From positions 49,170-113,169 of the forward strand of contig DHOX01000092.1 of NCBI GenBank assembly GCA_002409785.1: a stretch of DNA of 64,000 bases, read 5' to 3'. This stretch comes from Prevotella sp. UBA5379. Lineage in GTDB: Bacteria; Bacteroidota; Bacteroidia; Bacteroidales; Bacteroidaceae. Positions within the stretch are counted from its first letter, which is position 1, and every line of letters starts with the position of its first letter. The translations under genes were made by a program, and so were the position numbers. The notes below the pieces were generated by a model, which saw only the letters and a program-made list of their open reading frames with translations, was not told the DNA's origin and searched no databases. Below, one piece after another: positions 24,368 to 35,011 of this stretch.

Positions 24368-26962
24368 CTATTTCACCTGTGGTGTTTCCTGCGTTTGAAT
24401 TTCCATCTTAGGCAAAGGACTCTCCTTAAAAGTCAGTTCGTCTTTATTAGGGTTCTTGCCAATGGAAATCTGTGCCCCTTGCTTGATGTTACCGTTGAGG
24501 ATCTTTTCGCATAGTCCATCCTCAATATACTGTTGGATGGCGCGTTTCAGAGGACGGGCGCCAAACTGCACATCGTATCCTTTGGTTGCTACAAATTCCT
24601 TTGCCTTATCCGTAATCTGGATATGATAGCCAAGGTCATTGATGCGCTTCGACAAACTGATCAACTCTAAGTCGATGATCTTCTTGATAGAGTTCATATC
24701 CAACTGGTCGAAAGTAATGATTTCATCGAGGCGGTTAAGGAATTCAGGAGAGAACTGTCTGCTCAGACTCTTCTGGATAATGGAACGGGCATACTGCTTG
24801 TCATACTCATTATTTGCCAGGCCCTGGGTCCCTGCAGCATTGAATCCTATTCCGCGTCCGAATTCCTTCAGTTGTTTCGTACCGGCATTGGAGGTCATGA
24901 TGATCACGGTGTTGCGGAAATCTACTAGCCTTCCATTCCCATCCGTGAGGCGCCCCTCATCGAGTACCTGCAGCAGAAGATTGAATACATTGCCATGAGC
25001 TTTTTCGATCTCGTCAAGTAAGACGATGGAATAGGGATGTCTGCGAACCTGCTCGGTAAGTTGCCCGCCTTCTTCATAGCCGACATACCCCGGGGGAGCT
25101 CCGATAAGTCTGGAGACATTGAAACTTTCCGTATACTCACTCATATCTATCCGGATGAGTGCGTCCGTAGAGCCGAACATCTGTTCAGCCAGTTTCTTGG
25201 CAGTATAAGTTTTACCTACACCCGTTGGTCCCAGGAACATGAAGGCGCCGATGGGGTGGTTCGGGTCTTTTAACCCTACACGGTTACGCTGGATGGCCCT
25301 TACCAGAGTATCGATGGCAGTATCCTGACCGATGACTTGCTTCTTGAGTTCAGCAGACATCCTGCGAAGCCGGATACCTTCGGCCTCTTCCATTTTCTGG
25401 ACAGGGACACCTGTCATCATTGAGACGACATCAGCCACTTGAGGTTCATCAACGACGACTTTCTCGCCTGTTTCACCTTTGGCCCATTTATCCTGAAAGT
25501 CTTGCAACTGCTGTTCCAGTTCCGTCTGGCGGTCCCTGTAGCTTGCTGCCAGTTCGAAATTCTGACTCTGTACGGCATTTTGCTTCTTTTTCTTCACCTC
25601 TTCGATTTCTTTTTCCCTCTCGGTGACCTCTGGTGGGATCTTTGCATGCTTGAGATGAACCCTTGACCCTACTTCATCCAGAACATCAATAGCCTTGTCC
25701 GGGAAAAAGCGATCCGTTACATAACGGTCTGTCAGTTTGACACACGCCTTGAGCGCCTCATCTGTATAACTCACATGGTGGTGCTGCTCATATCTGTCCT
25801 TGATATTGTTAAGGATCTGCAGCGTTTCCTCCGAGTTTGTTGGGTCAATGAGCACTTTCTGGAACCGGCGTGCAAGTGCTCCGTCTTTTTCTATCGTGTT
25901 CCGGTACTCATCAAGGGTTGTTGCCCCAATGCACTGGATGGTGCCCCTTGCCAAAGCCGGTTTTAAGATGTTGGCAGCATCCATGCTTCCCGGTGTAGCT
26001 CCAGCTCCGATGATCGTATGGATTTCATCAATAAAGATGATAATATCCGGGTTCTTCTCCAGTTCCTGGATGAGGGCACGGATCCGTTCCTCGAATTGTC
26101 CCCGGTATTTGGTTCCTGCAACGATGCCCGTCAGATCGAGACTGACCAGACGCTTGTTGAACAGGATCGGAGAAGTATGATGCTTTACGATCAACTGGGC
26201 CAATCCTTCGACGATAGCACTTTTGCCTACTCCGGGTTCACCTATTAATATAGGATTATTCTTCTTTCGTCTTCCCAGAATCTCGATAACCCTTTCTATT
26301 TCCTTTTGCCGGCCCACAACCGGATCAAGTTTATCTTCCAGTGCAGCCTGGGTGAGATCCGTTGAAAACTTGTCGATCACCGGTGTCTTACCGTTTCCTC
26401 GACGTGTTGTGATGGTCGGATTAGCCTGAGCAGAATTGTTTCCACTGTCATCTTGAAAATTGAAAGAGGAATCATCGTCATCCTCATCCTCATCAGGCAG
26501 TTGAAGTCCATCCTGGGCCGGTTTTGCCATTTGCCGCACATAAGTGAGCGTGTCTTGATAGTTCATGTGATTATATTCCAGTACTTCTTTAGCCCCGTTA
26601 TTTACTTGATCATGCAATATGGCCAGAAGGACATGCTGCACATCTACCAGATTGGTATGCTGTACGCGGGCTTCCAGTACAGCGAGTTTCAAAATATTGC
26701 TGGCTTGTTCATTCAACACGAGTTCTGAGGTGATCAGCAGTTCTGACAGTTCGTCTTCCCTGACTTTATCCTCAAGTTCCGCCTTTACGGCTTTCAAATT
26801 TAGATGGAAGCGCGCAAAAAGAGCAGGAATGATCCCCTTCTTCTCCCTTAACATAGCGAGAAGAATATGCTCGGGTCCTACCGTTCTACTTTCAAGACGG
26901 CTAGCTTCTTCGCGGGAAAAGGCGAGGATTTCAGATACCTTTGGTGAAAATTGACTAGTCAT
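24368..26962 (-). CDS. clpC: ATP-dependent Clp protease ATP-binding subunit ClpC
   Basis: An 864-residue AAA+ unfoldase of the ClpC type. A duplicated Clp N-domain spans residues 1-145, followed by an acidic linker (157-166). The first AAA+ domain has Walker A GEPGVGKS at 241-248. A short middle domain with a UVR-like coiled coil follows (KKKKQNAVQSQNFELAASYRDR, about 455-480). The second AAA+ has GPTGVGKT near residue 585. The loop FGRGIGF carries an IGF tripeptide like the ClpP-contact loop of ClpX, so it should work with ClpP rather than as a disaggregase. Single-gene unit with its own promoter and terminator. Confidence 0.94.
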   Translation of the reverse strand: MTSQFSPKVSEILAFSREEASRLESRTVGPEHILLAMLREKKGIIPALFARFHLNLKAVKAELEDKVREDELSELLITSELVLNEQASNILKLAVLEARVQHTNLVDVQHVLLAILHDQVNNGAKEVLEYNHMNYQDTLTYVRQMAKPAQDGLQLPDEDEDDDDSSFNFQDDSGNNSAQANPTITTRRGNGKTPVIDKFSTDLTQAALEDKLDPVVGRQKEIERVIEILGRRKKNNPILIGEPGVGKSAIVEGLAQLIVKHHTSPILFNKRLVSLDLTGIVAGTKYRGQFEERIRALIQELEKNPDIIIFIDEIHTIIGAGATPGSMDAANILKPALARGTIQCIGATTLDEYRNTIEKDGALARRFQKVLIDPTNSEETLQILNNIKDRYEQHHHVSYTDEALKACVKLTDRYVTDRFFPDKAIDVLDEVGSRVHLKHAKIPPEVTEREKEIEEVKKKKQNAVQSQNFELAASYRDRQTELEQQLQDFQDKWAKGETGEKVVVDEPQVADVVSMMTGVPVQKMEEAEGIRLRRMSAELKKQVIGQDTAIDTLVRAIQRNRVGLKDPNHPIGAFMFLGPTGVGKTYTAKKLAEQMFGSTDALIRIDMSEYTESFNVSRLIGAPPGYVGYEEGGQLTEQVRRHPYSIVLLDEIEKAHGNVFNLLLQVLDEGRLTDGNGRLVDFRNTVIIMTSNAGTKQLKEFGRGIGFNAAGTQGLANNEYDKQYARSIIQKSLSRQFSPEFLNRLDEIITFDQLDMNSIKKIIDLELISLSKRINDLGYHIQITDKAKEFVATKGYDVQFGARPLKRAIQQYIEDGLCEKILNGNIKQGAQISIGKNPNKDELTFKESPLPKMEIQTQETPQVK

Positions 26963-26995
26963 ATATCTTTTCCTTTCTATTATTAAATCTCATTA

Positions 26996-27026
26996 CAAAT
27001 ATAAAACTATTTTCTGAATTTGCAAA
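26996..27026 (-). promoter_or_regulatory. clpC promoter
   Basis: On the minus strand TTTG (27026-27023), 19 bases and TATATTTG (27003-26996). The leader is about 28 bases and contains GAAAGGAAAAG before the ATG. Confidence 0.75.
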
Positions 27027-27138
27027 CACTGTGCCAATATTATTTTCAAATCAGGAAACAGGGAAATAAAGATACCTTTTTTTGTTCTGTTCATTTGATT
27101 TTTTCGCTATAACGCTTTTACATTCGGAATATTTTTTG

Positions 27139-27146
27139 TAAATTTG
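27139..27146 (+). promoter_or_regulatory. gyrA -7 element and leader
   Basis: TAAATTTG matches the -7 consensus; no TTTG is correctly spaced upstream. The leader to the ATG at 27263 is about 110 bases and contains a small GGCC-TCTATG-GGCC hairpin followed by TTTTCTTT (about 27189-27212), which could be a weak attenuator. Confidence 0.5.
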
Positions 27147-27262
27147 TCTCGCTTAATCAGTACCTGAAGTGAATAGAGAAGGTTTAAATGGCCTCTATGG
27201 GCCTTTTCTTTAAAATGAGTAAGCATAAAATGTAAGTTATATATAAACAATTAGATATAATA

Positions 27263-29944
27263 ATGGACGATAATCAAACAATCGATCAAGACCGGATCCT
27301 GAAGATCAACATCGAGGAAGAGATGAAGACATCCTACATCGACTACTCTATGTCGGTGATTGTAGCTCGTGCCCTTCCAGATGTCCGTGATGGTTTCAAA
27401 CCTGTACACCGCCGTATTCTTTACGGTATGCTCGGAATCGGAAATACCAGTGATAAGCCGTATAAGAAATGTGCGCGTGTAGTAGGAGAAGTACTGGGTA
27501 AGTACCATCCTCATGGTGATTCCTCTGTTTATGGGGCTCTTGTCCGTATGGGCCAGGACTGGAACATGCGTTATCCGCTGGTTGATGGTCAAGGTAATTT
27601 CGGTTCCGTAGATGGAGATTCTCCCGCAGCCATGCGTTATACGGAATGCAGGCTTTCCAAGATCGGTGAGCATGTCATGGATGATCTGGATAAGGAGACC
27701 GTCAACATGACGAATAATTTTGATGACACTTTGAAAGAACCCACCGTGATGCCTACCAAGATTCCAAATCTTTTGGTAAATGGTGCCAACGGTATTGCTG
27801 TGGGGATGGCCACGAACATTCCCACGCATAATCTCAATGAGGTAATAGATGGTTGCTGCGCCTATATCGACAATCCTGATATTGATCTGGATGGGTTGAT
27901 GAAATATATCAAGGCTCCGGATTTTCCAACTGGGGCTTATATATATGGTATCCAGGGTGTGCGTCAGGCTTATGAGACCGGTCGTGGAAGAATCGTGATG
28001 CGGGCTAAGGCTAATATTGAGAGCGACGAGAGCCATGACAAAATTGTCATTACTGAGATTCCATACGGTGTCAATAAGGCAGAACTTATTGAATATATCG
28101 CCGAGTTGGTCAAAGAAGGAAAGATCCAAGGTATCTCCAATGCAAATGACGAGTCTGGCCGTCAGGGCATGCGGATCGTCATCGATATCAAGAAGGATGC
28201 CAATGCGAATGTTATTCTGAACAAACTGTTCAAGATGACTGCGTTGCAGAGTTCTTTTTCCGTAAACTGTATAGCCTTGGTCAAGGGCCGTCCCCGCTTG
28301 CTGAGTCTGAAAGATTGCGTGAAGTATTTTGTGGAGCATCGTCATGAAGTGACTGTCCGCAGAACACAATATGATCTGAAGAAAGCCCAGGAACGTGCCC
28401 ACATCCTTGAGGGATTGATTATCGCCTGCGACCACATAGATGAGGTAGTACATCTGATCAGGGGGAGCAAGACTCCGCTTGACGCCCAGCATAATCTGGA
28501 ACAGCGGTTTAACCTGGACGAACTTCAGAGTAAGGCTATTGTTGATATGAGGCTTTCCCAGCTTACCGGTCTTCGGATGGATCAGTTACATGCTGAATAT
28601 AGTGACCTGGAGAAGAAGATTTCTTATTATCAGCAAATTCTCGATGATCCGGAACTGTGCAAAAAAGTTATGAAAGATGATCTCCGTGAGGTTGAGGAGA
28701 AGTTTGGCGATCCCCGCCGGACCGAAATCAAGTATTCTTCTGAGGAGTTTAACCCGGAAGATTTCTATCCGAATGATCCTGTTGTCATCACTGTCAGTCA
28801 TTTAGGTTATATCAAGCGTACTCCGCTCAACCAGTTCCGGGAACAGGCTCGTGGCGGAGTGGGAGCTAAGGGCGCCCGTACCCGTGACAAAGACTTTACG
28901 GAATTCATCTATCCGGCAACCATGCATGAGACCATGTTGCTTTTTACCCGGAAGGGACGTGTCTATTGGCTGAAATGCTACGAGATCCCGGAAGGGGATA
29001 AAAATGCCAAGGGACGTGCCATCCAGAATCTTTTGAATATTGATAAAAATGATCAGGTGAATGCCTTCCTCAGATTAAAAGGATTGCATGATGAAAAATT
29101 TATTACTACTCATTATGTCGTCTTTTCTACTAAGATGGGAACAGTGAAGAAGACCTGCCTGGATCAGTATGCTCATCCTCGTGCCAATGGTGTTATTGCC
29201 ATTAATATCGTTGATGGGGATGAGGTCGTAGATGTCCGCCTGACAAATGGCCATAATGAGTTGATTATGGCTAATCGTAATGGACGTGCCGTGCGCTTCA
29301 ATGAGAATGCCATTCGTCCTATGGGGCGTACAGCTACGGGAGTACGGGGCATACGACTCGATCCTGATTCGGATGCTTGCATAGGCATGATCGTCATCAA
29401 TGATCCTGAACAGGAAAGTGTCATGGTGGTGAGTGAAGAAGGATATGGCAAGCGTTCTTCCGTTGAGGACTATCGTATTACCAACCGGGGAGGAAAGGGT
29501 GTGAAAACCTTAACCATTACGGAGAAAACCGGCAAACTCGTTGCGATCAAGAACGTGTCGGACAAGAATGATTTGATGATTATTAATAAGAGTGGTATCG
29601 TCATCCGACTGGCTGTCGCTGACGTCCGGATCATGGGCAGGGTTACGCAAGGCGTGCGGCTGATCAATCTTGCTAAGAAAAATGATGTGATCGCCGGTGT
29701 CTGCAAGGTCATGAGCAGTGAGCTTGAAGTTACTGCAGAAGAGGAAAGTCGTGCCTTATGGGCAAAAAAGAGTGAGGAGATCAAACAGGATGGAATTGCG
29801 GATGTCGTTTCTGGTGGCCGTTCGGGATCGGATGATCTTTCTGGCGGAGAAGGATCTGCTGACGGTTCAACTTCCGGTGAGGATGAATCCGATGATGGAG
29901 AGAATTCCTCAGATCCTGGACTACCCAACACGGATTTAGAATAA
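27263..29944 (+). CDS. gyrA: DNA gyrase subunit A
   Basis: The 893-residue cleavage-rejoining subunit of gyrase. The catalytic tyrosine is Tyr126 in AAMRYTE. The quinolone-determining region reads [10 protein letters not shown] at 84-93: the serine equivalent to E. coli Ser83 is Ser87, and the position of Asp87 is Gly91. The GyrA box, [10 protein letters not shown], marks the C-terminal DNA-wrapping domain, distinguishing it from ParC. After about residue 850 is a 40-residue tail of Gly, Ser, Asp and Glu. A TPR protein gene follows after 24 bases and may share the transcript. Confidence 0.95.
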   Translation: MDDNQTIDQDRILKINIEEEMKTSYIDYSMSVIVARALPDVRDGFKPVHRRILYGMLGIGNTSDKPYKKCARVVGEVLGKYHPHGDSSVYGALVRMGQDWNMRYPLVDGQGNFGSVDGDSPAAMRYTECRLSKIGEHVMDDLDKETVNMTNNFDDTLKEPTVMPTKIPNLLVNGANGIAVGMATNIPTHNLNEVIDGCCAYIDNPDIDLDGLMKYIKAPDFPTGAYIYGIQGVRQAYETGRGRIVMRAKANIESDESHDKIVITEIPYGVNKAELIEYIAELVKEGKIQGISNANDESGRQGMRIVIDIKKDANANVILNKLFKMTALQSSFSVNCIALVKGRPRLLSLKDCVKYFVEHRHEVTVRRTQYDLKKAQERAHILEGLIIACDHIDEVVHLIRGSKTPLDAQHNLEQRFNLDELQSKAIVDMRLSQLTGLRMDQLHAEYSDLEKKISYYQQILDDPELCKKVMKDDLREVEEKFGDPRRTEIKYSSEEFNPEDFYPNDPVVITVSHLGYIKRTPLNQFREQARGGVGAKGARTRDKDFTEFIYPATMHETMLLFTRKGRVYWLKCYEIPEGDKNAKGRAIQNLLNIDKNDQVNAFLRLKGLHDEKFITTHYVVFSTKMGTVKKTCLDQYAHPRANGVIAINIVDGDEVVDVRLTNGHNELIMANRNGRAVRFNENAIRPMGRTATGVRGIRLDPDSDACIGMIVINDPEQESVMVVSEEGYGKRSSVEDYRITNRGGKGVKTLTITEKTGKLVAIKNVSDKNDLMIINKSGIVIRLAVADVRIMGRVTQGVRLINLAKKNDVIAGVCKVMSSELEVTAEEESRALWAKKSEEIKQDGIADVVSGGRSGSDDLSGGEGSADGSTSGEDESDDGENSSDPGLPNTDLE

Positions 29945-29968
29945 AACAACCTTTAAAGTAAAATAAGT

Positions 29969-31180
29969 ATGAAAAAAAAGTTAATGATTGCGGCTATGAT
30001 GCTGTTCTGTGCATCTGCCGTCTTTGCCGGGGATAGTGATGGCCTAAAGACGATCATGAAATCTAAAACCTATGATGAGTGTAAGCAACTTATCGAACAG
30101 AACCTGAATTCTCTGGCCAGTAATGAAGAAAAAGCAAAGGCCTATAATAAACTTTGCGATCTTGCTTTTGCCAAGTATCAGACGGAATCCTCTACGATGG
30201 CTACGAACCAGGCAATGAAGGCTATGGGCAAGAATGGTACTCCGGTTGATACCTTAGGGATGGCTGATGCTGCATATAATGCGATTGAAGCAGGTCTGGA
30301 ATGTGATAAGTATGACGAGATGCCTAATGAAAAAGGTAAAGTCAAACCTAAGTTCAAAGATGCTAATTCTACCCGTCTAGGGAGTGCTCGTCTGAATATG
30401 ATTAATTATGGTGGATATTATATGCAAAAAGACCAACCCAAGGCTTTGAAGTACTGGTCCTTGTATTTTGATACGCATGATAACCCATTCTTTAAACCTA
30501 TTCCGGCCGCAACAGAAAAACCGTATATCGGACAGGTTGCTTATTTCTCTTCAATCTTTGCCCTGAATGCCAAAGATTATGATAAAGTTGAGAAATATAC
30601 TGACTTTGCAAAGGGCGATTCCACTTATGCAAAACCAGCTTTTGATCTGAAACTTCGTGCCATGAGTTCTACCTTGCAAACAAAAGCTGACTCAGTGAAA
30701 TTTGCGGAGAAACTCCATGTTCTCTTTGCACAGGATCCTACGAATAGTACAGTTCTCGAGAACTTGATCCAGGTGGAATCCAGACTGAATGGCAGAGAGG
30801 CCGGCGAAAAAATCATTGACGATGTGCTTACGAAGGATCCTAAAAATTTCGTGGCTCTGTTTTATAAGGCGAACAACCTGATGATGACTCAGAAATATAA
30901 TGATGCGATCCCTATTCTGAAAAGTATTCTGGATACAAATCCTAAGGTCGTTCTCGCATGGTATTCTCTCGCAATCTGCTATTATAACCGGGCCGTCACT
31001 TCAAAGGCAACGGCAAGTTCTAATGTTCTCCTTGATGAGGCCATTAAAGACTATGACAAATGCAAGGAGTTGGATCCTAAGCAGCAACAGGTAAACTGGG
31101 GCTACAACCGGTATTCTGCTTACTATGCCCGTTATGGTGAGGCTGATCCGAAGACCAAAGAAGCTGAAAAAGATAAGTGA
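29969..31180 (+). CDS. exported tetratricopeptide repeat protein
   Basis: A 403-residue protein with a cleavable signal peptide (residues 1-20, ending VFA-GD). Several helical hairpins with TPR spacing are visible, the clearest at about 285-330 (KDPKNFVALFYKANNLMMTQKYNDAIPIL) and 335-370 (LAWYSLAICYYNRAV...EAIKDYDKCKELDP). Presumably periplasmic and involved in protein-protein contacts; no enzymatic motif is visible. It lies 24 bases after gyrA and is followed by a terminator. Confidence 0.82.
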   Translation: MKKKLMIAAMMLFCASAVFAGDSDGLKTIMKSKTYDECKQLIEQNLNSLASNEEKAKAYNKLCDLAFAKYQTESSTMATNQAMKAMGKNGTPVDTLGMADAAYNAIEAGLECDKYDEMPNEKGKVKPKFKDANSTRLGSARLNMINYGGYYMQKDQPKALKYWSLYFDTHDNPFFKPIPAATEKPYIGQVAYFSSIFALNAKDYDKVEKYTDFAKGDSTYAKPAFDLKLRAMSSTLQTKADSVKFAEKLHVLFAQDPTNSTVLENLIQVESRLNGREAGEKIIDDVLTKDPKNFVALFYKANNLMMTQKYNDAIPILKSILDTNPKVVLAWYSLAICYYNRAVTSKATASSNVLLDEAIKDYDKCKELDPKQQQVNWGYNRYSAYYARYGEADPKTKEAEKDK

Positions 31181-31205
31181 TTCTGTACTTATGTAATCAT
31201 TTGAC

Positions 31206-31241
31206 ACGGGATGGTCTTTTCAAAAAGGATCATCCCGTTTT
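31206..31241 (+). terminator. terminator after the first TPR gene
   Basis: CGGGATG (31207-31213) pairs with CATCCCG (31231-31237), extended by wobble pairs inside, followed by TTTTC. It probably ends the gyrA-TPR transcript. A second inverted repeat, ATGACCG/CGGTCAT (31273-31279/31303-31309), follows without a T-run. Confidence 0.7.
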
Positions 31242-31405
31242 CTAGTTAAGGCTTTTGAGTCCATAAGTGATTATGACCGGAAAAGGATATTCTGTTCTTA
31301 TTCGGTCATTTGTTCATCTAATAACGGCGATAGATGACAGAATTGAAATAGAAATGCAGATGTTTTGCAATTTGTCTGTTCAATAACCTAACAAAATGGA
31401 AAAAA

Positions 31406-31437
31406 TTTGGGGCTTTCATGTTTTTTTATTAACTTTG
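31406..31437 (+). promoter_or_regulatory. promoter of the TPR-TPR-helicase operon
   Basis: TTTG (31406-31409), 20 bases and TAACTTTG (31430-31437), about 20 bases before the ATG at 31458. Confidence 0.72.
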
Positions 31438-31457
31438 TCACCTAATTGATAACAAGC

Positions 31458-32225
31458 ATGAAGAAGGTTATAATTCCTTTTTTCTTGATTTTCTGCGTCG
31501 TTTCTCTGAAAAGTCAAGAGAAATCCGATTTTCCGAAAACGGGGCAGCAATCTTTAGAGGCTTCTCGAAAAGCTTACGGAAAAGGTTATTATAACCTTGC
31601 TCAATATTATGCTGACCTTGCTCTTAAGGACAGTTCAGTAGCTGAACGGGCGGCTGAGATTAAAATTGGATGTATGGAGCATCTCATGAAAGATAGCGCT
31701 GATTCCACTAAATTTATTATTGCTGCTCTTGAACTCCACAGGATGGACCCTAAAGATCTGGCGTTCTTTAAACCTTTGTTGGACTATTATTCGAGTCCGG
31801 GGCATATAAGCGAGATGGAGGATTTTATTGATGATGAACTCCGTGAAAATCCGGCGGACAAGAAGATTTGGGCCTTGAAGGGTGAGATGCAGATGCGGAA
31901 GCACCGATGGGATGAAGCCATCGGCAGTTACCAGCAATCTGTTGAATTAGACAGTTCATTTGTCGAAGCTATTTATAATGTGGGGATTTGCTATTCTTCC
32001 AAGGCTATGGATTTGAAAGATTCTTTGCAAGATAGTCATGGCAGATTAGATAAAAATAACAAGGAAAAAGTGTTGGCTGTATTTGAATGCAGCAAGAATT
32101 ATTTGGAAAAAGCCCGGGTGCTGGACCCCGTTTACAAGACAGTAGACTGGAGAAAGGCTCTTTATCAGGTATACTACATACTGGGGGAAAAGAAAAAGGC
32201 TCGGGAAGTTAAGTCTTTATTATGA
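31458..32225 (+). CDS. exported TPR protein
   Basis: A 255-residue protein with a signal peptide (MKKVIIPFFLIFCVVSLKS). TPR-like hairpins are seen at about 25-55 (SLEASRKAYGKGYYNLAQYYADLAL) and 140-180 (KIWALKGEMQMRKHRWDEAIGSYQQSVELDSSFVEAIYNVGICY). The C-terminal ...ARVLDPVYKTVDWRKALYQVYYILGEKKKA resembles the ends of the two neighbouring TPR proteins, so the three look like diverged relatives. The ATG at 31458 is preferred over the TTG at 31446. The stop overlaps the next start by 4 bases. Confidence 0.78.
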   Translation: MKKVIIPFFLIFCVVSLKSQEKSDFPKTGQQSLEASRKAYGKGYYNLAQYYADLALKDSSVAERAAEIKIGCMEHLMKDSADSTKFIIAALELHRMDPKDLAFFKPLLDYYSSPGHISEMEDFIDDELRENPADKKIWALKGEMQMRKHRWDEAIGSYQQSVELDSSFVEAIYNVGICYSSKAMDLKDSLQDSHGRLDKNNKEKVLAVFECSKNYLEKARVLDPVYKTVDWRKALYQVYYILGEKKKAREVKSLL

Positions 32226-33511
32226 TGAAAGACAGATTGTGTAATAGGAGGAGATTGTGGATGAGGATACACTGGAAATATCTTTTACTTTGTCTGGCCT
32301 GTGCCTTATGTGCGGGGAATGCCTTTGGTCAGAAAAAGGCAATTTCTGCAGCGCGTGATTTGCTGAAATCAGGGAAAAATCTTGATGCGGCCCAACAGTC
32401 AATGGAAAAACTCCTGGATGATTCTGCCAACCGGCAGAACGAGAAGATATGGACTACTCTGTATGATGTGTTGCATAAACAGTATGAACAGGGGAATGAG
32501 CAGCTTTATCTGAAACAACAATATGATACTACAGCTCTTTTTATGAAGACACGGAGGCTATTTCAAGTAGCCGTCAGTCTGGATTCTCTTGAAGCATCTT
32601 CACATAAAGGGAAAAGAGAAAAGGTGAAATTTAAATTTCGGGATGTCCATGCCCAGTTTCTGAATATGATTCGGCCGAATCTCTATAACGGCGGTCTCTA
32701 TTTTATTCATAAACAGAATTATAAGGATGGATATGACTTTCTTACCTCTTATATCTCATGCGCGCGGGAATCTTTATTCCGGAAATATAAATATGCTGAT
32801 ACCGATCATCAGTTGCCGGTAGCTGCCTACTGGGCTGTCTATTGCGGATATAAGATGAGGGACCCTAAAGCAACGCTTCATCATGCTTATCTGGCATTGA
32901 AAGATACAGCTCATTATGTTTATATGTTGCAATATTTAGCAGATACTTATCGCCTGGAGGGGGATACGGCACGATATGTCAGTTCCTTGAGGGAGGGTTT
33001 TTCCAAATATCCTTCTTTTCCGTTTTTTTTCCCGCGTCTGGTGGATTATGATGTCAAACAGGGAAATTATAAGGCTGCTATAGAGACAACTGATCGAGCT
33101 TTGAAGGAACGTCCCAAATCACTGATCTACCGTTTTACGAAAAGTACCCTGCTATTGAATACCCAGCAGTATCCGGCATGTATTGACCTCTGTGATTCAA
33201 TTCTTGCTGATACCAAGAATTTTTCCAAGGATAGTCTGAAAGCTCATCCGGCTATAGCAGGTGCTTATTTGAATGCAGGCCTGGCCTATTTTAACCAGGC
33301 TGTAGAGTTGGACAAAAGTATGTCCACATCCAGGAAAGAACGGAACAGGATGTTGGAATACTATCGTAAGGCACTTCCTTATCTGGTTCATTACCGCGAA
33401 CTGGAACCTGAAGATAAGTCCAAATGGGCTTTGCCGCTATATACGATCTATCTCAACTTGAATATGGGCAAAGAATTTGACGAAATTGATAAACTATTGG
33501 AAAATAAGTAA
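32222..33511 (+). CDS. exported TPR protein
   Basis: A 429-residue protein related in layout to the two preceding TPR proteins. The hydrophobic signal segment (YLLLCLACALCAGNAFG) begins about residue 18; the in-frame ATG at 32261 would give a more normal signal peptide, while ATG 32222 overlaps the upstream stop (ATGA) and suggests coupling. TPR-like repeats are scattered between residues 220 and 320 (HAYLALKDTAHYVYMLQYLADTYRLEGDT, NYKAAIETTDRALKERPKSLIYRF). Likely periplasmic. Function unknown. Confidence 0.75.
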   Translation: MMKDRLCNRRRLWMRIHWKYLLLCLACALCAGNAFGQKKAISAARDLLKSGKNLDAAQQSMEKLLDDSANRQNEKIWTTLYDVLHKQYEQGNEQLYLKQQYDTTALFMKTRRLFQVAVSLDSLEASSHKGKREKVKFKFRDVHAQFLNMIRPNLYNGGLYFIHKQNYKDGYDFLTSYISCARESLFRKYKYADTDHQLPVAAYWAVYCGYKMRDPKATLHHAYLALKDTAHYVYMLQYLADTYRLEGDTARYVSSLREGFSKYPSFPFFFPRLVDYDVKQGNYKAAIETTDRALKERPKSLIYRFTKSTLLLNTQQYPACIDLCDSILADTKNFSKDSLKAHPAIAGAYLNAGLAYFNQAVELDKSMSTSRKERNRMLEYYRKALPYLVHYRELEPEDKSKWALPLYTIYLNLNMGKEFDEIDKLLENK

Positions 33512-34849
33512 ATGCAAAATATTGATTCGATAACCCGGAAATTAAATATTACCTTAAATGCCATGCAGGAGGCAGCGCAGAAGGCCATCCTGCACTCTGA
33601 GGAAGATGTCGTAATCCTTTCACCCACAGGGTCGGGGAAGACACTGGCCTATCTCTTGCCCCTTGTACAACTGCTTGACTACTCGAGTGACAAGCTCCAG
33701 GCTATCGTTATCGTTCCCGGACGTGAACTGGCTTTGCAGTCGGCTTCTGTTCTGGAGAGTATGGGAACGGGTATCAGGACGATGGCCTGCTATGGAGGCC
33801 GGACGGCTATGGAGGAACATCGTAAATTGAAAGAGAGAAAACCTCAGATCCTCTTCGGAACTCCCGGGCGGCTGAATGATCATCTGATGAAAGGGAATAT
33901 TTCTGCAACCAATGTACATTTCCTTGTTATTGATGAATTTGATAAATGTCTGGATATGGGCTTTGAGGAAGAGATGAGCATCCTGATAGGTAAACTCCCT
34001 TTCGTGCAACGGCATATATTACTTTCCGCAACAGAGGCGGAACAACTTCCTTCTTTCTTAAAACTATCCCCAAAGGAAAGGCAGCCGATACGTGTTGACT
34101 TCCGAGAGAGAGAAGAACAGGTTCCGGACAGGGTGCGGATCTATAAGGTGAGATCTCAGGAGAAAGATAAACTAAGTACGCTTCAACTCCTCTTGTTGGC
34201 ATTGGGGAATGAGAGCTCTATTGTTTTTGTGAATTTTCGTGATTCTGTAGAGCGAGTGAGTCAATTTCTGGCAGAAAAAGGGTTTATTATCAGTTCATTT
34301 CATGGAGGCATGGAACAAAAGGAGCGGGAAATGGCTCTGTATAAGTTTGCTAATGGAAGTGCAACGGTTCTTGTGAGCACAAACCTGGCTTCACGAGGGC
34401 TCGATATCTTACATATTGATAATATCATTCATTATCATCTCCCCGAAACGGAGGATGATTTTGTTCATCGGGTGGGAAGGACTGCACGCTGGAAGTGTTC
34501 CGGTCGCTCGTTCTTCCTCCTTGGTCCTGAAGAACAGGTTCCGGAATATGTGGATGCAGAAGTGGATGATTTTCCTTTGTCTCCTGATTTGCAAGAGAAG
34601 AAACCCGCTTTGCCGAAGATGTCTATGGTCTATATCGGCAAGGGTAAGAAAGATAAGGTATCAAGAGGTGATATCGTGGGGTTCCTTTGTAAGAAGGGGG
34701 GCTTGAAGGGAGAGGAAATCGGCAGGATAGATGTTTTTGACCGCTATGCTTATGCTGCTGTTTCCCGATCCAAACTTCATCAGGTTCTCCGGCAGACACA
34801 GGGCGAAAAAATAAAGGGCGTTCATACCGTCGTAGAAGAGGTCAGGTAA
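33512..34849 (+). CDS. DEAD-box RNA helicase, DbpA-like, with DEFD motif
   Basis: A 445-residue RNA helicase. Motif I SPTGSGKT is at 37-44, motif Ia VPGRELA at 68-74, TPGR at 117-120, motif II DEFD at 141-144 instead of DEAD, motif III SAT at 172-174, then STNLASRGLDI and HRVGRTAR. The last 75 residues (KVSRGDIVGFLCKKGGLKGEEIGRIDV...) match the DbpA-type RNA-binding domain, which in E. coli recognises 23S rRNA hairpin 92. So a role in large-subunit assembly is likely. It starts directly after the stop of the upstream TPR gene. Confidence 0.9.
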   Translation: MQNIDSITRKLNITLNAMQEAAQKAILHSEEDVVILSPTGSGKTLAYLLPLVQLLDYSSDKLQAIVIVPGRELALQSASVLESMGTGIRTMACYGGRTAMEEHRKLKERKPQILFGTPGRLNDHLMKGNISATNVHFLVIDEFDKCLDMGFEEEMSILIGKLPFVQRHILLSATEAEQLPSFLKLSPKERQPIRVDFREREEQVPDRVRIYKVRSQEKDKLSTLQLLLLALGNESSIVFVNFRDSVERVSQFLAEKGFIISSFHGGMEQKEREMALYKFANGSATVLVSTNLASRGLDILHIDNIIHYHLPETEDDFVHRVGRTARWKCSGRSFFLLGPEEQVPEYVDAEVDDFPLSPDLQEKKPALPKMSMVYIGKGKKDKVSRGDIVGFLCKKGGLKGEEIGRIDVFDRYAYAAVSRSKLHQVLRQTQGEKIKGVHTVVEEVR

Positions 34850-35011
34850 TGGTACTGCCTGTTTGATTCATAGAATCATCCTTGCTTCGTGACGTTATGA
34901 TGACGAATAAAGAAATAAAAACTGAGAATCAATTTCTGAAGTTGAAAAATAACAGATATCAGATCTGAAGATCATTCAGAAGATATAACTTAAATTTTAA
35001 TATTTATTCAG

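Noticed and set aside
27251..28492. 413-codon minus-strand frame inside gyrA
   Set aside because: It is antisense to a certain gyrA and rich in His and Ile without motifs.
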